Below, piece by piece: positions 44,661 to 57,045 of a stretch of 64,000 nt of DNA. The stretch's first letter is position 1. Each line of letters starts with the position of its first letter. A program made the translations under genes and the position numbers. The notes under the pieces are model-generated. The model was not told where the DNA came from. It saw nothing but the letters and a program-made list of their open reading frames with translations, and ran no database searches. This stretch comes from Diphasiastrum complanatum (Eukaryota > Streptophyta > Lycopodiopsida > Lycopodiales > Lycopodiaceae): positions 34,240 through 98,239 of the forward strand of contig MU831890.1 of assembly GCA_029204225.1 (NCBI GenBank). The letters run 5' to 3'.

Positions 44661-44887
44661 CGACGTCGTGACGCGGAAGGCGAGTCAAAAATTACGATCT
44701 CGCTGCGTGGACGATGTCGACTATGAGAGCTTAAGGCCTGATGGAATGATTCTGCCGGTGCTTCTTTGTAAACCGAAAGCACAGAATCCAGGTGGAAGTC
44801 ATGGATTCTGTTTTCTAAGTGAGAAGCGGCTAAGAGGGACAATAAAGAGCCAGCAACGAACTACTGCTTAGTATTGGTCTTAATAGC

Positions 44888-45562
44888 TCACTTGGGCTCA
44901 CCGGAAACAATCTTGAACCAAATATATGGTTCAAGAGGGGCTTTGGCCAACTTAGTGTGGAATTCCACTATTTTGTGAAGGATTTGAGATGTGATGCGGT
45001 ATTTCCTGAGGTTGCCAACCATCAGGAAATTATTCAATAGCTGGGCAGCAACGTGGATGGAAGGCTCAGTAATGGCTTCCAAAAGGTAGCCATTATTGGT
45101 CCAGTGCAGATCGTTGGTGAGGTCAATAAATGGCTTGATGGCCTGTTTGGCATGCTTGTGATTGGGTGAGGCCTGCGTACCAGATGATATCCCTATAATT
45201 GCAAGTGCGGCCTCAGTGACACGCACTTTGTGTGTGGCTCCTTGGAAAGTGATATAGAATTTGGATTTCTCTTCCTTCCACGTACTGAAGGCAAGAGTGA
45301 TGAAATCCATATTGATGTGACCCGAAAAGGCTCTCTCATGAATACCCATTGCAGTGAGCAGAGGCTCCGCAAGGGTTATCCACTGAGTGACCATGCTTGT
45401 GCTAGGAAGAATCATGATGTCCGTTGCAGATGGGACATCACGATGGATAATATAGCGTGGAGACTGGGAAGTATCGGTAGAAGACATGATGATCAGAAAG
45501 GAATTATAAACACGTGAAAGTGTATCAGGCAATGCAGGAAATTTGGAAGGCTCTGATCGCAA
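44888..45562 (-). CDS. Extra ORF downstream of Tat/Athila integrase, function unknown
   Basis: A 224-codon open frame on the minus strand, with an alternative internal Met at 45488 (MSSTDTSQSPRYIIHRDVPS). It lies about 0.8 kb past the integrase stop in the same orientation, where Athila and Tat elements often carry an additional ORF. I see no signal peptide, no clear membrane segment and no zinc motif. Residues roughly 85-140 (FSGHINMDFITLAFSTW, then FYITFQGATHKVRVTEAALA) and 160-215 (EPSIHVAAQLLNNFLMVG, then HKIVEFHTKLAKAPLEPYIW) look like a folded helical protein. It faintly recalls the putative plant transposon proteins linked to Athila-like elements, but I cannot confirm this. No stop codons interrupt it, unlike most of its surroundings. 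Confidence 0.55.
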   Translation of the reverse strand: MRSEPSKFPALPDTLSRVYNSFLIIMSSTDTSQSPRYIIHRDVPSATDIMILPSTSMVTQWITLAEPLLTAMGIHERAFSGHINMDFITLAFSTWKEEKSKFYITFQGATHKVRVTEAALAIIGISSGTQASPNHKHAKQAIKPFIDLTNDLHWTNNGYLLEAITEPSIHVAAQLLNNFLMVGNLRKYRITSQILHKIVEFHTKLAKAPLEPYIWFKIVSGEPK

Positions 45563-46375
45563 GAAAATTTCGCAAGAGCTTCGCTAGCACAAGTGAGGAT
45601 TGAATCGAATTCAGCCAACTTATAGGTGAATTTGGTGGGTCCATTACACTGAATAGTAGTTTGGCTGATCAGTTCTAAACAAAATTTGCAGGCATGTGCA
45701 GTACTGTAAAAATAGGCTATAAAAATCTCGACGAAGGTTTCTAGGGATCTGAACCTATCAGGCGAACGTTTTTCAGGGTTGGCGAAGGATGAACCTTCGC
45801 CTAGGAGGGTCTTTCACCCAGGTACTGTCATAAATGCATTTTTTCACAATCTGAACCTATGGACAACCTAATTTTGACATTTTAAGATCATCTAGCAGGT
45901 CGACGAAGGTTCATAATGAGGTTATGATGCTCGGCGAAGGTTTTCAAAATGGCATATCACTGAACATTCGCCTGTCTCAAAAATTGGATTTTCTCTTATC
46001 AGGGACCTTCGCCCACCTCAATTTAGATAAATCAAGGGTGGATGTACAGTTTGAGAGCTCAGCGAAGGTTTCTGATACTGTATTGGCCAAATCTGTCCAA
46101 ATCAGTGATTTTCTAAGTCATTGTCCATAAAAAATACTGTGCTTCCTTTTCCTTATGTTGATGACTTCCTGACTTTTGCTCATCAGTCTTTCCTTATTTT
46201 TTTGCTTTTCTTTTTGTTTGTTTTTGTTTTTTTTTTTTTTTTTTTGAATTGTCTTTTTCCAAAAAACTCAGCAAATTAAATAATGAAAACAAAAAATTGA
46301 AAAACAAATAAAATTAAAAATATATTGAGATCAGGCTTGCTGAATAGGCGGAGTAGGCTGCCAAAACTTGCGTAA
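45563..46375 (-). mobile_element. Spacer between integrase and extra ORF, with GGCGAAGGTT motifs
   Basis: Non-coding. At least six copies of (G)GCGAAGG(T/A) or its complement occur between 45730 and 46070 in both orientations. A long T run (46209-46247) lies on its right side. The same motif is frequent in the leader at 52570-53220. Confidence 0.6.
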
Positions 46376-46735
46376 TCAGCTGCCATTTATCGGAGTATCA
46401 AATCGTTTTCCATCCAAGTGCTCAAGAATTACTGCACCATAGTTCAGGATTTCCTTCACTTTATACGGGCCTTCACCGGTAAACTTCAACTTACCCTTGA
46501 TCAGCTTGGTTTTGTACATCAATGCAAGATCTCCTGCTTTCAGACCTTTTTCGTGCAATCGACGATCGTGCCATGCCTTGTGGCGGGCTTTCTCTGCTGC
46601 TAAGGCATGAACTGCCATCAATCGGGTTTCACATAATTTGTGCAACGCTTCATGACGGAGTTGTAAGGACATATCATCATTTAAGCTTTCCGTTGCTGCT
46701 ATGCGTAAAGATGGGATTAAAAATTCAATTGGCAT
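46376..46735 (-). pseudogene. Tat/Athila integrase C-terminal part
   Basis: Open frame with LRIAATESLNDDMSLQLRHE, then AAEKARHKAWHDRRLHEKGL, then KAGDLALMYKTKLIKGKLKF and GEGPYKVKEILNYGAVILEH. This is the conserved end of Gypsy integrase, with the KGDLVL/GPY-type motif. It follows the 46808-47167 core after a short frame break. No chromodomain is attached, as expected outside chromoviruses. Confidence 0.85.
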
Positions 46736-46807
46736 AACAACATCTTGACCATAAACCAGTTGAAAAGGCGTTTGATTTGTACTTTTTTTGCAAGCGGTTT
46801 TGAATGC

Positions 46808-47167
46808 CTATAATGCTGCATATAGTTTATGTTCCCAATCGCACCGACTTGCTTCAACTGTCTTTGTCATAATCGTGCAGAGAATCTTATTGGAAGATTC
46901 AGCTTGGCCATTCCCTCTGGGATAATAGGGAGTACTAAATCTGTGTATAACAAAAAAATCTTCCAATAAACACTTTATTGTTTGATTAACAAAGTGTGTA
47001 CCCTGGTCACTGACAATTTCGATCGGACATCCAAATCTGATTATAATATTTTCATATAGAAACTTGGTCGTAGATTTCGCATCAGCCACTTTGACAGCTT
47101 TGGCTTCAACCCACTTGGTCATATAATCAGTTGCGACGATAATGTATCGGGCCTGAGATCTTTGCAC
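46808..47167 (-). pseudogene. Tat/Athila integrase catalytic core
   Basis: Open frame with IIVATDYMTKWVEAKAVKVA (first Asp; the TKWVEAKA wording is typical of the Tat/Athila side of Gypsy), IEIVSDQGTHFVNQTIK (second Asp) and YPRGNGQAESSNKILCTIM (Glu). All three DDE residues are present. It is joined to the RNase H/zinc frame at 47255-47995 by a small frame break. Confidence 0.9.
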
Positions 47168-47254
47168 GGCAGGATGAATAGGACCAACATAATCCAGTCC
47201 CCATTTTTCAAATGGTGCTTCCTATAAAACCGGATGTAAGGGTTCATAATTCTG

Positions 47255-47995
47255 TCAAGTAGGCCGTCGTGCTCGTTGGCAAACATCACATGTCTGAATA
47301 AAATTTTCTGTGTCCTTATGAAGCGTAGACCACCAATAATTGGATTGCAAAAGTTTGCGAACAGTAATATCTGTAGAGAAATGTCCTCCACCCATGCCAT
47401 CATGTGAAAACATGATTAAATCTAGTACTTCATGCGGTAAAACACATCTTCGTAAAATATTATCTGATCCACGATGGTACAATTGTCCTACAATTAATTG
47501 ATTTGGTTGAGCCTTATGAATCAATTGTCTCTTCTGTACTTTTGTAAAAGAGTCATTCGGTTGTCCTAGCATCAGGTACTCCACAATATCTGCCGCCCAC
47601 TCAGGTACTGCTTCAACATAGAACAACGCAGCATCTGGCAGTTCATCATCCACTTCAGTATTAACTGGTGCGGATTCAATTCGCGAAACGTGATCGGCTA
47701 GATAATGTTGCTTTCCCTTTCTAACCACAATTCGAAAGTCAAATTCAGTCAATAATAATAACCATCTTGCAGTACGTCCAGTATTACACGTCTTGTTTAC
47801 CAAGTAAAGTAAAGGTTGATGATCCGTATAAAATGCAAAGTGCGTTTCCATGAGGTGGTGACGAAGTTTCCAAACAAAAAAAATCATGGCTAGCGCTTCA
47901 CGTTCTGTTGTTGAATAATTCTTCTCTGGATCTGTAAGTTGTCTGCTTGCAAATTGTATGGGATAATCCTTCTTATAGTCACCTGGCTGCGTCAA
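47255..47995 (-). CDS. Gypsy RNase H and integrase zinc domain
   Basis: A 246-codon frame. The first half is RNase H: YPIQFASRQLTDPEKNYSTT, then EREALAMIFFVWKLRHHL, then FAFYTDHQPLLYLVNKT and YLADHVSRIE. The second half is the HHCC zinc domain of the integrase: FSHDGMGGGHFSTDITVRKL, then YWWSTLHKDTENFIQTCDVC with QRAR. RNase H removes RNA from the RNA-DNA hybrid; the zinc domain helps integrase bind LTR ends. RT precedes it in another frame. Confidence 0.85.
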   Translation of the reverse strand: MTQPGDYKKDYPIQFASRQLTDPEKNYSTTEREALAMIFFVWKLRHHLMETHFAFYTDHQPLLYLVNKTCNTGRTARWLLLLTEFDFRIVVRKGKQHYLADHVSRIESAPVNTEVDDELPDAALFYVEAVPEWAADIVEYLMLGQPNDSFTKVQKRQLIHKAQPNQLIVGQLYHRGSDNILRRCVLPHEVLDLIMFSHDGMGGGHFSTDITVRKLLQSNYWWSTLHKDTENFIQTCDVCQRARRPT

Positions 47996-48042
47996 AACTG
48001 ATCCAATGGCGTATTTTGAGGCATCTGTATGAACATGAAATT

Positions 48043-48336
48043 CTAATGTCCAATATGGAGAATGTAGTATTGGTGTTGAAAATAATACTTTTTTTTTAAC
48101 TTTTCAAAGGCTTCTAACGGCTCTACTGTCCAAATAGGAACAATAGTTAGTTTGTATATAGGTCGTGCTAAATCCGCAAAGAAGATAAAAATGCGATAGT
48201 AGTTCGCATGATCCATAAACATATAAACTCCGCGAATTGTTGCTGGTGGTGGCAATTCCACAATAACTTTGATCTTAGAATAATCGGTGGCAATACCATG
48301 TCTTGATATCACATGTCCAAGTACAACTCCGTGCAA
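48043..48336 (-). pseudogene. Gypsy RT-RNase H connection
   Basis: Frame with LGHVISRHGIATDYSKIKVI, ELPPPATIRGVYMFMDHANY and YRIFIFFADLARPIYKL, the conserved region after the RT thumb. The normally present LG..YYR.F....A.P wording is slightly degraded (GVYMFMDHANYYR). Confidence 0.8.
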
Positions 48337-48372
48337 AACCCTTGTCTGGCATTTTTCTAGATTTAGAGAAAT

Positions 48373-49158
48373 CTAATATTTGCGGCATCTTTCAAATACT
48401 TTCTCTAATCGATCCAGGTGGTCTGTATCTGTACTATGAACTCCCAAGTCGTCCAAGTAAATTTCAAGAAATTTCTGCAGATAATCTTTAAAAGCAAATT
48501 GCATTAGTCTTTGGAATGAACTTGGTGCATTACAGAGTCCAAACGGCATTACTTTGTAAGCATAGGTGCCCCATTCTGTTGCAAAAGCAGTTTTGTGGCG
48601 ATCAGCAGGTGCAATCTTAACCTGGTTGTAACCACTAAATCCATCCAGGAAACTATAAGCTTCCGCTCCAGCAAGGCGATCCAAAATGCTTTCAGTAAAA
48701 GGTAACGGAAAGTGATCCTTCTGTGTCACTTTATACAATGCTTTGAGATTCACACAGATTCGCAATTTCTCATTTTTCTTAGGAACAATGACAATCGGTG
48801 AAATCCATTCTATATGCTCAATCTCATAAATGAAATCGGCGTCAAGTAATATCTGAAGTTCTTTTTTTATCAGATCTGCCACATTAGGATTACAACGATA
48901 GAACTTTGTAACCTTTGGTACTGCATCAGGTACTAAAGGTATGGTATGTTTAATCACTAATGTCGGAATACCCTTCAAATCTTGATAAGTCCATGCAAAA
49001 CAATGTTGATACTTAATAAGTAACAAACGGAGTGCTTGATACTGTTCAGGAGTAAGTTGTGATCCCACTTGTACAATCTTTTCCGGTTCTCCTGGTTCAG
49101 CAAGATTCATTGGCTGCGTCCTAGATGGGCCATCGTAAATCTCTCTAGATTTCGGCAT
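48373..49158 (-). CDS. Gypsy reverse transcriptase core
   Basis: A 261-codon open frame: start of RT (KVTKFYRCNPNVADLIKKEL, then WISPIVIVPKKNEKLRICVN), motif A region (AEAYSFLDGFSGYNQVKIAP), motif B (VMPFGLCNAPSSFQRLMQFA) and motif C (FLEIYLDDLGVHS, the YLDD catalytic pair). All catalytic residues are intact. This domain copies the element RNA to DNA. The frame ends at 48373 with a stop near RCRKY, after the palm. Confidence 0.9.
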   Translation of the reverse strand: MPKSREIYDGPSRTQPMNLAEPGEPEKIVQVGSQLTPEQYQALRLLLIKYQHCFAWTYQDLKGIPTLVIKHTIPLVPDAVPKVTKFYRCNPNVADLIKKELQILLDADFIYEIEHIEWISPIVIVPKKNEKLRICVNLKALYKVTQKDHFPLPFTESILDRLAGAEAYSFLDGFSGYNQVKIAPADRHKTAFATEWGTYAYKVMPFGLCNAPSSFQRLMQFAFKDYLQKFLEIYLDDLGVHSTDTDHLDRLEKVFERCRKY

Positions 49159-49229
49159 GTGTTCTTCAGGTTCACATGTGCCTTAGGTAACATAATAACC
49201 ACATCATCCAGTGTATAACGTTTAAAATG

Positions 49230-50579
49230 CTATGGCATATCATGCTGGACTACATCTGCTTGTTCTTTTTCAAAAGGACTTGTCTTGGATCTTCGTTTAG
49301 CCTTCTTAGAAGGAGGTGATGACTTCTGGGATGATAAATCTTTCTTCACAGGTGAAGACTTCCTAGATGATGATGTCTTGCTGGAAATCTGACTTGAAGG
49401 ATCATTCTTGACTTTTCCTTTGTCTTTATCCAATAGAGGTAGCACTTCCTTTGAATCGATCTTTTGAGGGGGATTTTCCCATTTCAGGACCGTATTATAA
49501 TGTTGCTTAGCTTGTTTCTTCGTAATCGAATCTGTGATCCTGCCTCCCTTCAATATAACTACTTTGGGCAGTTTGATTGTTGGTTCATCAGGAACATTAC
49601 GCACTCCAAATCTGGCTGGATCCATATGATGTAGAATCTGTTCATCCATAGGTTCTGCATTGCCATCATAAGTTAAGACATGGCTCACTGGTATGAGATC
49701 ATTCTCAATTGGATTTGGTATAGGTTCTGTTGATATCCAGACAACATTCAGTACATTTAGTGGAAACATGATTGGTGTATCCAAAGTTCGATCTAATAAG
49801 GAAATCTCGCTCAACTCTGATTGAATATCTTGTTGACACATATATCCTGCTGTACAATCAATTGTTGCAAGAGCTTCATTTCAATTGACAGTATCCGTTT
49901 GAGAATCATAGTGAGCTCCCAATTTTTTCTCTGGTCGATCACAAGTGTGATTCGTTGTTGATGAATTATCATCTGCTTTTTGAACCATTGGTTTGATAGT
50001 CCAAGTCGTAGGATCAACTTTAATTGCACGTTCACAATTTTCAAAAGTGATTTTTCTGGTACCCCAGTCATGAACTACTTGCGCAGCTCGTAACCATGGA
50101 CGTCCCAATAGAACTCGGTAGACATTTGGTGCTTCTGGTAAGTCCATCACGACGAAAGTAATGACAAACTATACTCCTGCAATCCTGACAGGTATATCTT
50201 CCACCATTCCTCGTGGACAAACTGTCGTTTGATCCGCTAGCTTAATAGCAAAAATAGCAGGCTTAATCTTTGTAAGGCCCCATTTTGTACATAGCTTTGT
50301 AGAAATCAGGTTAACTCCTGAACTGTCATCTATCACGGTTGCTTCTTTAGAAAATTGTCTATGTTGTATCGGTAGAGTGATATTCTTTTGTTCACTTTCC
50401 CAAGCGGCTCCAAAATGGAGTACATCGTTGGATTCTTCAAATCCAACACAAAAAAGCGGCTCCTGGTGGACTTCTAGTTCTTCTTGAGCTAACTTTTGCG
50501 CTAAGACTTCTTTAGCTTTTGGCACCAACTTTAGGAACTCTCCTAATGAAATATTGATCTTGCTAGACAAAATGTTCAT
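49230..50579 (-). pseudogene. Gypsy protease and linker to RT
   Basis: The frame at 50579-50169 contains the aspartic protease core ATVIDDSSGVNLISTKLCTK (D-S-S-G) and IKLADQTTVCPRGMVEDIPV. The continuation PNVYRVLLGRPWLRAAQVVH (50150-49881) is the second conserved protease patch. The frame 49841-49230 is a Lys/Ser-rich linker, including KKDLSSQKSSPPSKKAKRRS. Stops separate the pieces. In active elements the protease cuts Gag-Pol. Confidence 0.8.
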
Positions 50580-51188
50580 GAGTAATTATGTATGCGATGT
50601 TTCCGGTTCAGTCATCTTGAAGGGTTCTTCGTGATGATGTAATTGATCATTCATATCCGTACGTAAATTTCTTGGAGGCTGCAATGGTGAAGACCGAACT
50701 TCAGCTGTTACTTTAGCAGCTTCAAGTTCCTCTTCTTCTTGCACATGTTTAATGCACTGTCTCATATCCTGATATCTTCATTTTTCTGCATTAAGATTTG
50801 GATAGACTCCCGATGTTGTTGGTGTTTCGTTTAATGGAATAGAATCAGCAGGTACTGGATCCACTGTTGGTTCTTTTTGCTTTTGTGCTCTGGTGACCAC
50901 CATCAAGGGTGCACTTGGTTTATTTGGAGCTATTGATCCTTGCTTGATGGTTATCAAATTTACAGGTGCTACAGCTGGTGGTGGTTTCGGTCTTGCTGGA
51001 CAGTCTTTATAGCAATGCCCATATCCACAATCATGACTTAATAGTACAAATTTTCCGTTATTTGGGCATTCTGCAACTCTGTGATTTTCTCCACATGCAA
51101 AGCATCCAAGTGGTGCTCTGGTCTAATTTCTCGAGGCTTGTTGTTGAGCGGCAACATAAATGACATACTGTTCTGAAGATCCACCTTC

Positions 51189-52345
51189 CTAATCATTACC
51201 ATAGCTCCATTGCTCAGCACTTCTGTAAGGTTCTGGTTCCATCAAATTAGCAGGAGGAGCGGAGTGTTTTGGTGGGGCAAACAAAGCTAGACGTTCCGGG
51301 TATCCAAGAGTAGATTGTCGCAGTCTTGCTGCTGGATTACCTCCATACTGTGGATCTTGATATCCCATCTGGGCATACCGTTGCTGAATTATCCGAGGGT
51401 TGAAGTTGCAAAAAGTAGTCTCATGGTCAAGTGAATTACACAGATGGCAAACACTGATTTCCATTCGTTTTTTCAATTGAGGACACTCGTTCACTGTGTG
51501 ATTTCCTGTCCAAATAGAACACTAGATATTTTCCCTGGTAGGAAAAGTCTTTGCAAACTTCTTAGGTTCCTTGTTGGCTTCTTCGTGGAAATTTTCCAAT
51601 GCTTTGATCTTCTCATCAAATTGCAACTGCAACTTTTCCATCTGTTTCTGTTGGGTCTTCCCAAGTTTCTCGAACTCATTGAGCATCATTTCTGCAGTAG
51701 CATTGACATTCGTTGATGCAATAGTGGTGGATGTCGTAGTAGTCTGCCCTGCTGTATAAGGCAACATACTGACATTCGGCTCATCATCTAGATCTTCACC
51801 CCCCTCCCGAATTACATCGTCCATAGCATTTTGGAAAAGTGGGTACTCATTATAGCGTTTCAGTTCACGTCTGATCCGTTTAGGTAGATCTGACAAAAAC
51901 CACATAATCATGGCATTTTCATAAATCAACTCAGGTTCGCATTCAGATCTAAGACGTTTCATCCTTTCGATGTAATCTCGAACCATTTCCCGCTTTCCCC
52001 CATTTTAATTTTACTTAAAAGTAGGAAAGGGTCTTCCATAAACTTCCGCAATTTGAACCGTGTGATAAGGGCTCGTTTAACAACCTCCCAATCTGTACGC
52101 TCAGTTTCATCTTGGTTATAGTACCAATCTTGTGCTGCGCTTGTTAAGGCCGTAGGAAACAGGTTAAGTTTATCTTGAGAATAAATCTTACCGTAGACCT
52201 CACAGGATTCAGCATAGATCTGTAGAAATCTAACTGGATCCGTTAATCCATTATATTTGGGTAGATCCAATCGGGGTGCTCTTCTAACAATAATTGGATT
52301 GACCTCCTGTGGAGCAGCTCCAGGAGCAACTCCAAGGGCAGCCAT
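51189..52345 (-). pseudogene. Tat/Athila-like Gag with zinc knuckle
   Basis: The frame at 52345-51959 starts MAALGVAPGAAPQEVNPIIV and holds the capsid start (LDLPKYNGLTDPVRFLQIYA, then AAQDWYYNQDETERTDWEVV). A frame shift near 51975 leads to 51986-51522 (MVRDYIERMKRLRSECEPEL, then FLSDLPKRIRRELKRYNEYP), which ends in a coiled-coil stretch. The next frame, 51494-51189, has CHLCNSLDHETTFC, a CX2CX4HX4C knuckle, and an additional Cys/His cluster follows at 51000-51100. Gag is therefore nearly complete but interrupted by at least two frame breaks. Confidence 0.85.
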
Positions 52346-53529
52346 CTTTACAAATTTAGATCAAATTGATAATGAGATTGGATCTAGATTTTTCCAAAAA
52401 ACTATCTCAGATTAGATCTGCTAGATCTATTACTTTTCAAGAATCTGATTCTATATGATGAAAACTTTCCGAAATTCGATCAAAATGATAAATTTCTCAG
52501 AATCCAATTCAGAATATATCAGATTTGATCCAAATTTTGACAGAGACTTGATCTGGAAAATCGAAAACTAAAAATAGGACTGACGAAGGTTCACTAGGCG
52601 AAAGTTGGCTTGGCGAAGGTTCAACAATGCTATTTTGGAAAAAAAAAACTCTCTGAACACTTTTTTGGCAATTTCTTGAAAAATAACCTTTGCTGACTTC
52701 TTAGATGGAAGATCTGACATAGATAAAACTATGGAAAACTGGACGAAAGTTTCTAACACAAGGAAATACAGTTTTTGTAATCTGGCGAGGGTAAAAATCA
52801 AGATTTTTTGTGATTTAATCAAGAAGAATCTTTGCCGAACTCAAAAAATAGTATTTTTTTATAAATAGAATGTTCTGAAAACTTGGCGAAGGATCAAGAG
52901 TAATACTGATAATTTTGCAAAAAAGTGACTTTTTTGGCAAAAATATGACAATATGACAACTGATCTTCTGAAACCCTTTTTATTTTTGGTATAATTCTTC
53001 GCCAACCTGGTAGTAGATAGATCTGAATCACATCTTAGCACAGTAAATTGGGCGAAGGTTCTTTTTCTGTATTTTTTAAGGTTTTAATAATTTTTAGTAT
53101 TTTTTTTGGCGGTTTTTTTGATGTTTTTGGAAATATGCTGGGAATTAATCTTCGCCCTTCAAACTAAAGGTTCTCTAAACAAAACCGAAGGTGTCTGCAA
53201 CTCGGCGAAGGTTTCCTGAAGGAGGGTAAAAAGTTCTGAGCTCTGATGACGCTTTTTTTCTCTTTTTGACCAAATTTGACAGATTTGACCGATTTTTGTT
53301 ATTTTCTCTGATATCTCAGATCCAAATGGATCTTAAGATTGGTGATCTGAATAGCTTTCCCTGTTTAATAATCAAATTAGATTTCAAACAAGCAAATCCA
53401 CTCAAATCAAGCAAAATCAATCCCAAACTAACCTTAAAATGCAGATCTAGCACTATTCATGCCACGACAAGATGCCTAATGCAAGCTAACCATCAATCAA
53501 ACATGCTACAAACTGAAAAATTGGCGTAG
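52346..53529 (-). mobile_element. Tat/Athila leader with recurring GGCGAAGGTT
   Basis: Non-coding leader between primer site and gag, about 1.2 kb and AT-rich. GGCGAAGG(T/A) or close variants in either orientation appear at about 52583, 52598, 52610, 52742, 52783, 52887, 52999, 53051, 53152 and 53203. The first 200 bases repeat AGATCTGATC-type words (52380-52560). The leader is not open in any frame. Confidence 0.65.
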
Positions 53530-53548
53530 CTCCCCGGCAACGGCGCCA
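53530..53548 (-). other. Tat/Athila-type primer-binding site
   Basis: On the minus strand the site reads TGGCGCCGTTGCCGGGGAG, the well-known primer site of Athila-like Gypsy elements (complementary to the 3' end of tRNA-Asp). The LTR terminus ...CACTACA ends about four bases upstream, on the higher-coordinate side. It defines the 5' end of the internal region that runs to gag at 52345. Confidence 0.9.
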
Positions 53549-53552
53549 AAAT

Positions 53553-55038
<1,486 letters not shown>

Positions 55039-55800
55039 CTACATAAAGCCTACTGCTTGGTGTAAGTCGCTAGTTAAGACAGTTGGAAGTTTAGGTAGTG
55101 CAGGAAGCTGTGAAGCAGCCGTTCCTGCAACTATGGCACGTCTAAGTATTGCAAGTGCCTGAGTGCGTTGTAAAGTCTTAGAAACTCATTGACGATAATA
55201 AGCCATGATGGTATATAAAGGTGATGCACCACGTCCTTGGAGTTTCGCTGCAAAACCTGCACAAGATGATAGAAAATCATGGAATTTCTTATGCAGGCAC
55301 CCATATGTTTCCAAAGCAAAAGGAATAAAGTCTTCTCCATGAGTGCGATGTGAATAATCTCGCTCTTTATCTAGAGCTGCATGAGAAGCAGCGGCACCCT
55401 GAGTAGTTGAAGCACGACGAAGGAGGTCAGGCCGCGAAGGATCAGCAACAACAACATCCCCAAGCGTGTGAATCCCCTCGCGCGAAAGAACAAGATCAAC
55501 TCGATGCCGAGGCGACTGTGAATCAGACACAGGCAAGATGTGGGTCTGCTCCCGGACAACATGAAAGCCGCACTCATGTGCAATAGATGCCAAAACGTCA
55601 CGAATGGAATCATGAGTCGCAGTGCGCTCTCCGCCAGAAGGGCAACGCATGAGATGAGTGCCAATAGGATCAACAGGGTGACCACAGGAACATTTTGTCA
55701 AACCTGCCAGCATTGGATGAGAGAGACTCAACCTAACCCAAAAAGCGGTGAAAAACAACTCTGAAGAAAGGCGCAAGTGTGGAACAACCCCTTATTTTAA
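55039..55800 (-). pseudogene. LINE polyprotein C-terminus: zinc motif plus restriction-like nuclease
   Basis: A 196-codon frame (55776-55186), then one in-frame stop, then further related residues (TLQRTQALAILRRAIVAGT) to a stop at 55039. A zinc motif is visible: CSCGHPVDPIGTHLMRC (Cys-Cys-His-Cys). It is followed by a PD-(D/E)XK-like region: HDSIRDVLASIAHECGFHV, REQTHILP, RHRVDLVLSREGIHTLGDVV and VADPSRPD, then ALDKERDY. This layout is known at the end of several non-LTR retrotransposon proteins and would nick target DNA. The RT is missing: the homology ends near 55800. The C-terminal part (PFALETYGCLHKKFHDFLSS) is well conserved in style. The clade cannot be assigned without a search. Confidence 0.65.
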
Positions 55801-57045
55801 GCCTCTGTGCCTCTTAGCCATATAGACCATTGAAAATTTTCCAAGTAGCAATTTGGACTTGAGGTTCATGAACATCCCAAGTCCTTGTGCTTAATTTTAG
55901 CACCCTGTGCACCACCATGTCAAGGAGTGATTCCATGGTTAAAGACCAAGGGAAAAATTATACCAAGGCTGTGCAATGGTGATGATTGCACCAGCGCACT
56001 CCTTGACACGGTGCAAGAAGTGCACTCGGTGCTAAGATTAAGCAAAGACCTTCAAATGCACCTTCACGTTCATAACCCCTAAGCAGTTCGGGATTGGGTA
56101 TATTTCTATGTGCTCTGGGATCTTTAAAGATTCTCAATTGCATTGCAATTCTAACACTATTTTTCTTCATCCATTCAGTTAAGGCGATAAGCCTTGAGGG
56201 AAGCTGAGGTAATTGCCATATGCAACATCTTGCCCTGGTTACCTTGAGGAATTTTGGCTCAGATGCATGCATGAGCAACAGGATTTTTCATCTCAATAGA
56301 TAGAATGGTCTTTTTGAAGAGTAATATGAGAGGCGAGCAGCTAGTTGTTTCAACCCCCAGCAATGTGGAGCCCAATTGCAAAGTGCTGAGGGAGGCATGT
56401 AAGGATCCTATTTTCTGACTCTGCTTTGGAAGCCGTTGCTGCAAATGGCTGCATCAATGTCCTTGTGTGGTGGATGCGCGCACCACCACCTCCCCTTTTG
56501 TGTGCTGAAAATGCTACCTCGTCCTGGAGGTTTGTTTGTTCCTTGCCATCCGCTTCTAAGTCTTCCATTTAACATTTCGGGCTTCAAGCACATTGGAAGG
56601 GTTTTCATTCGTTTTTATTGTCTGTCCGGGTATAGTTTCTGAGACATAGTAGAGATATCTAACATGCAAATCCTCTTTTAGACATTCTCATTTACTCCCG
56701 ATCTTTTCTATTTCTAGCAAACCCACATGGCATCTGATTTGTTTCTCTGTTATACAACATTTACCGTGGTGGGTATTTTAACAGACATAGTAGTACTGCT
56801 CTAGTAACCATTGGAGACGTTTGGGTGGATACAACAAGTGAGATTTTGCACGAAGAAATGCCACATAGGGGGTATGTGAAATGTGCAACTTCTGGAAGAG
56901 TTAGTGCAAAAGATAATAGGTACAAAATTCGATATTGTGGTCAATAGCTGTTGTTAATCTAGCTTCGAAGTCCCAAAATGCTCCCTGAAAACTTATCATG
57001 TTGACACTTCCCATAGACCCATCTTTGTGTCTCAAGAAAAAGTAC
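55801..57045. other. Non-coding, nothing recognised
   Basis: Small overlapping minus-strand frames at 55958-56608 show no domain. The words TGTGCAATGG...GCACCAGCGC and CACCTTGT-type text repeat in 55900-56040, including an inverted pair CACCATGTCAAGGAGTG (55911-55927) and CACTCCTTGACACGGTG (55996-56012). Confidence 0.4.

Larger units (their letters stand above)
42641..44842 (-). mobile_element. Copia element lacking integrase and RT core
   Basis: Minus-strand element. Gag (44660-44200), double zinc knuckle, protease (44004 to about 43600), then directly the RT tail (43594-43244) and RNase H (43240-42690, ending NMIADLLTKPLDNPLFTKHR). About 2-2.5 kb expected between protease and the end of RT is missing, judged from the usual Copia layout. 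Gag lacks its normal start. It belongs to a different Copia family from the element at 37.4-41.5 kb. Confidence 0.85.
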
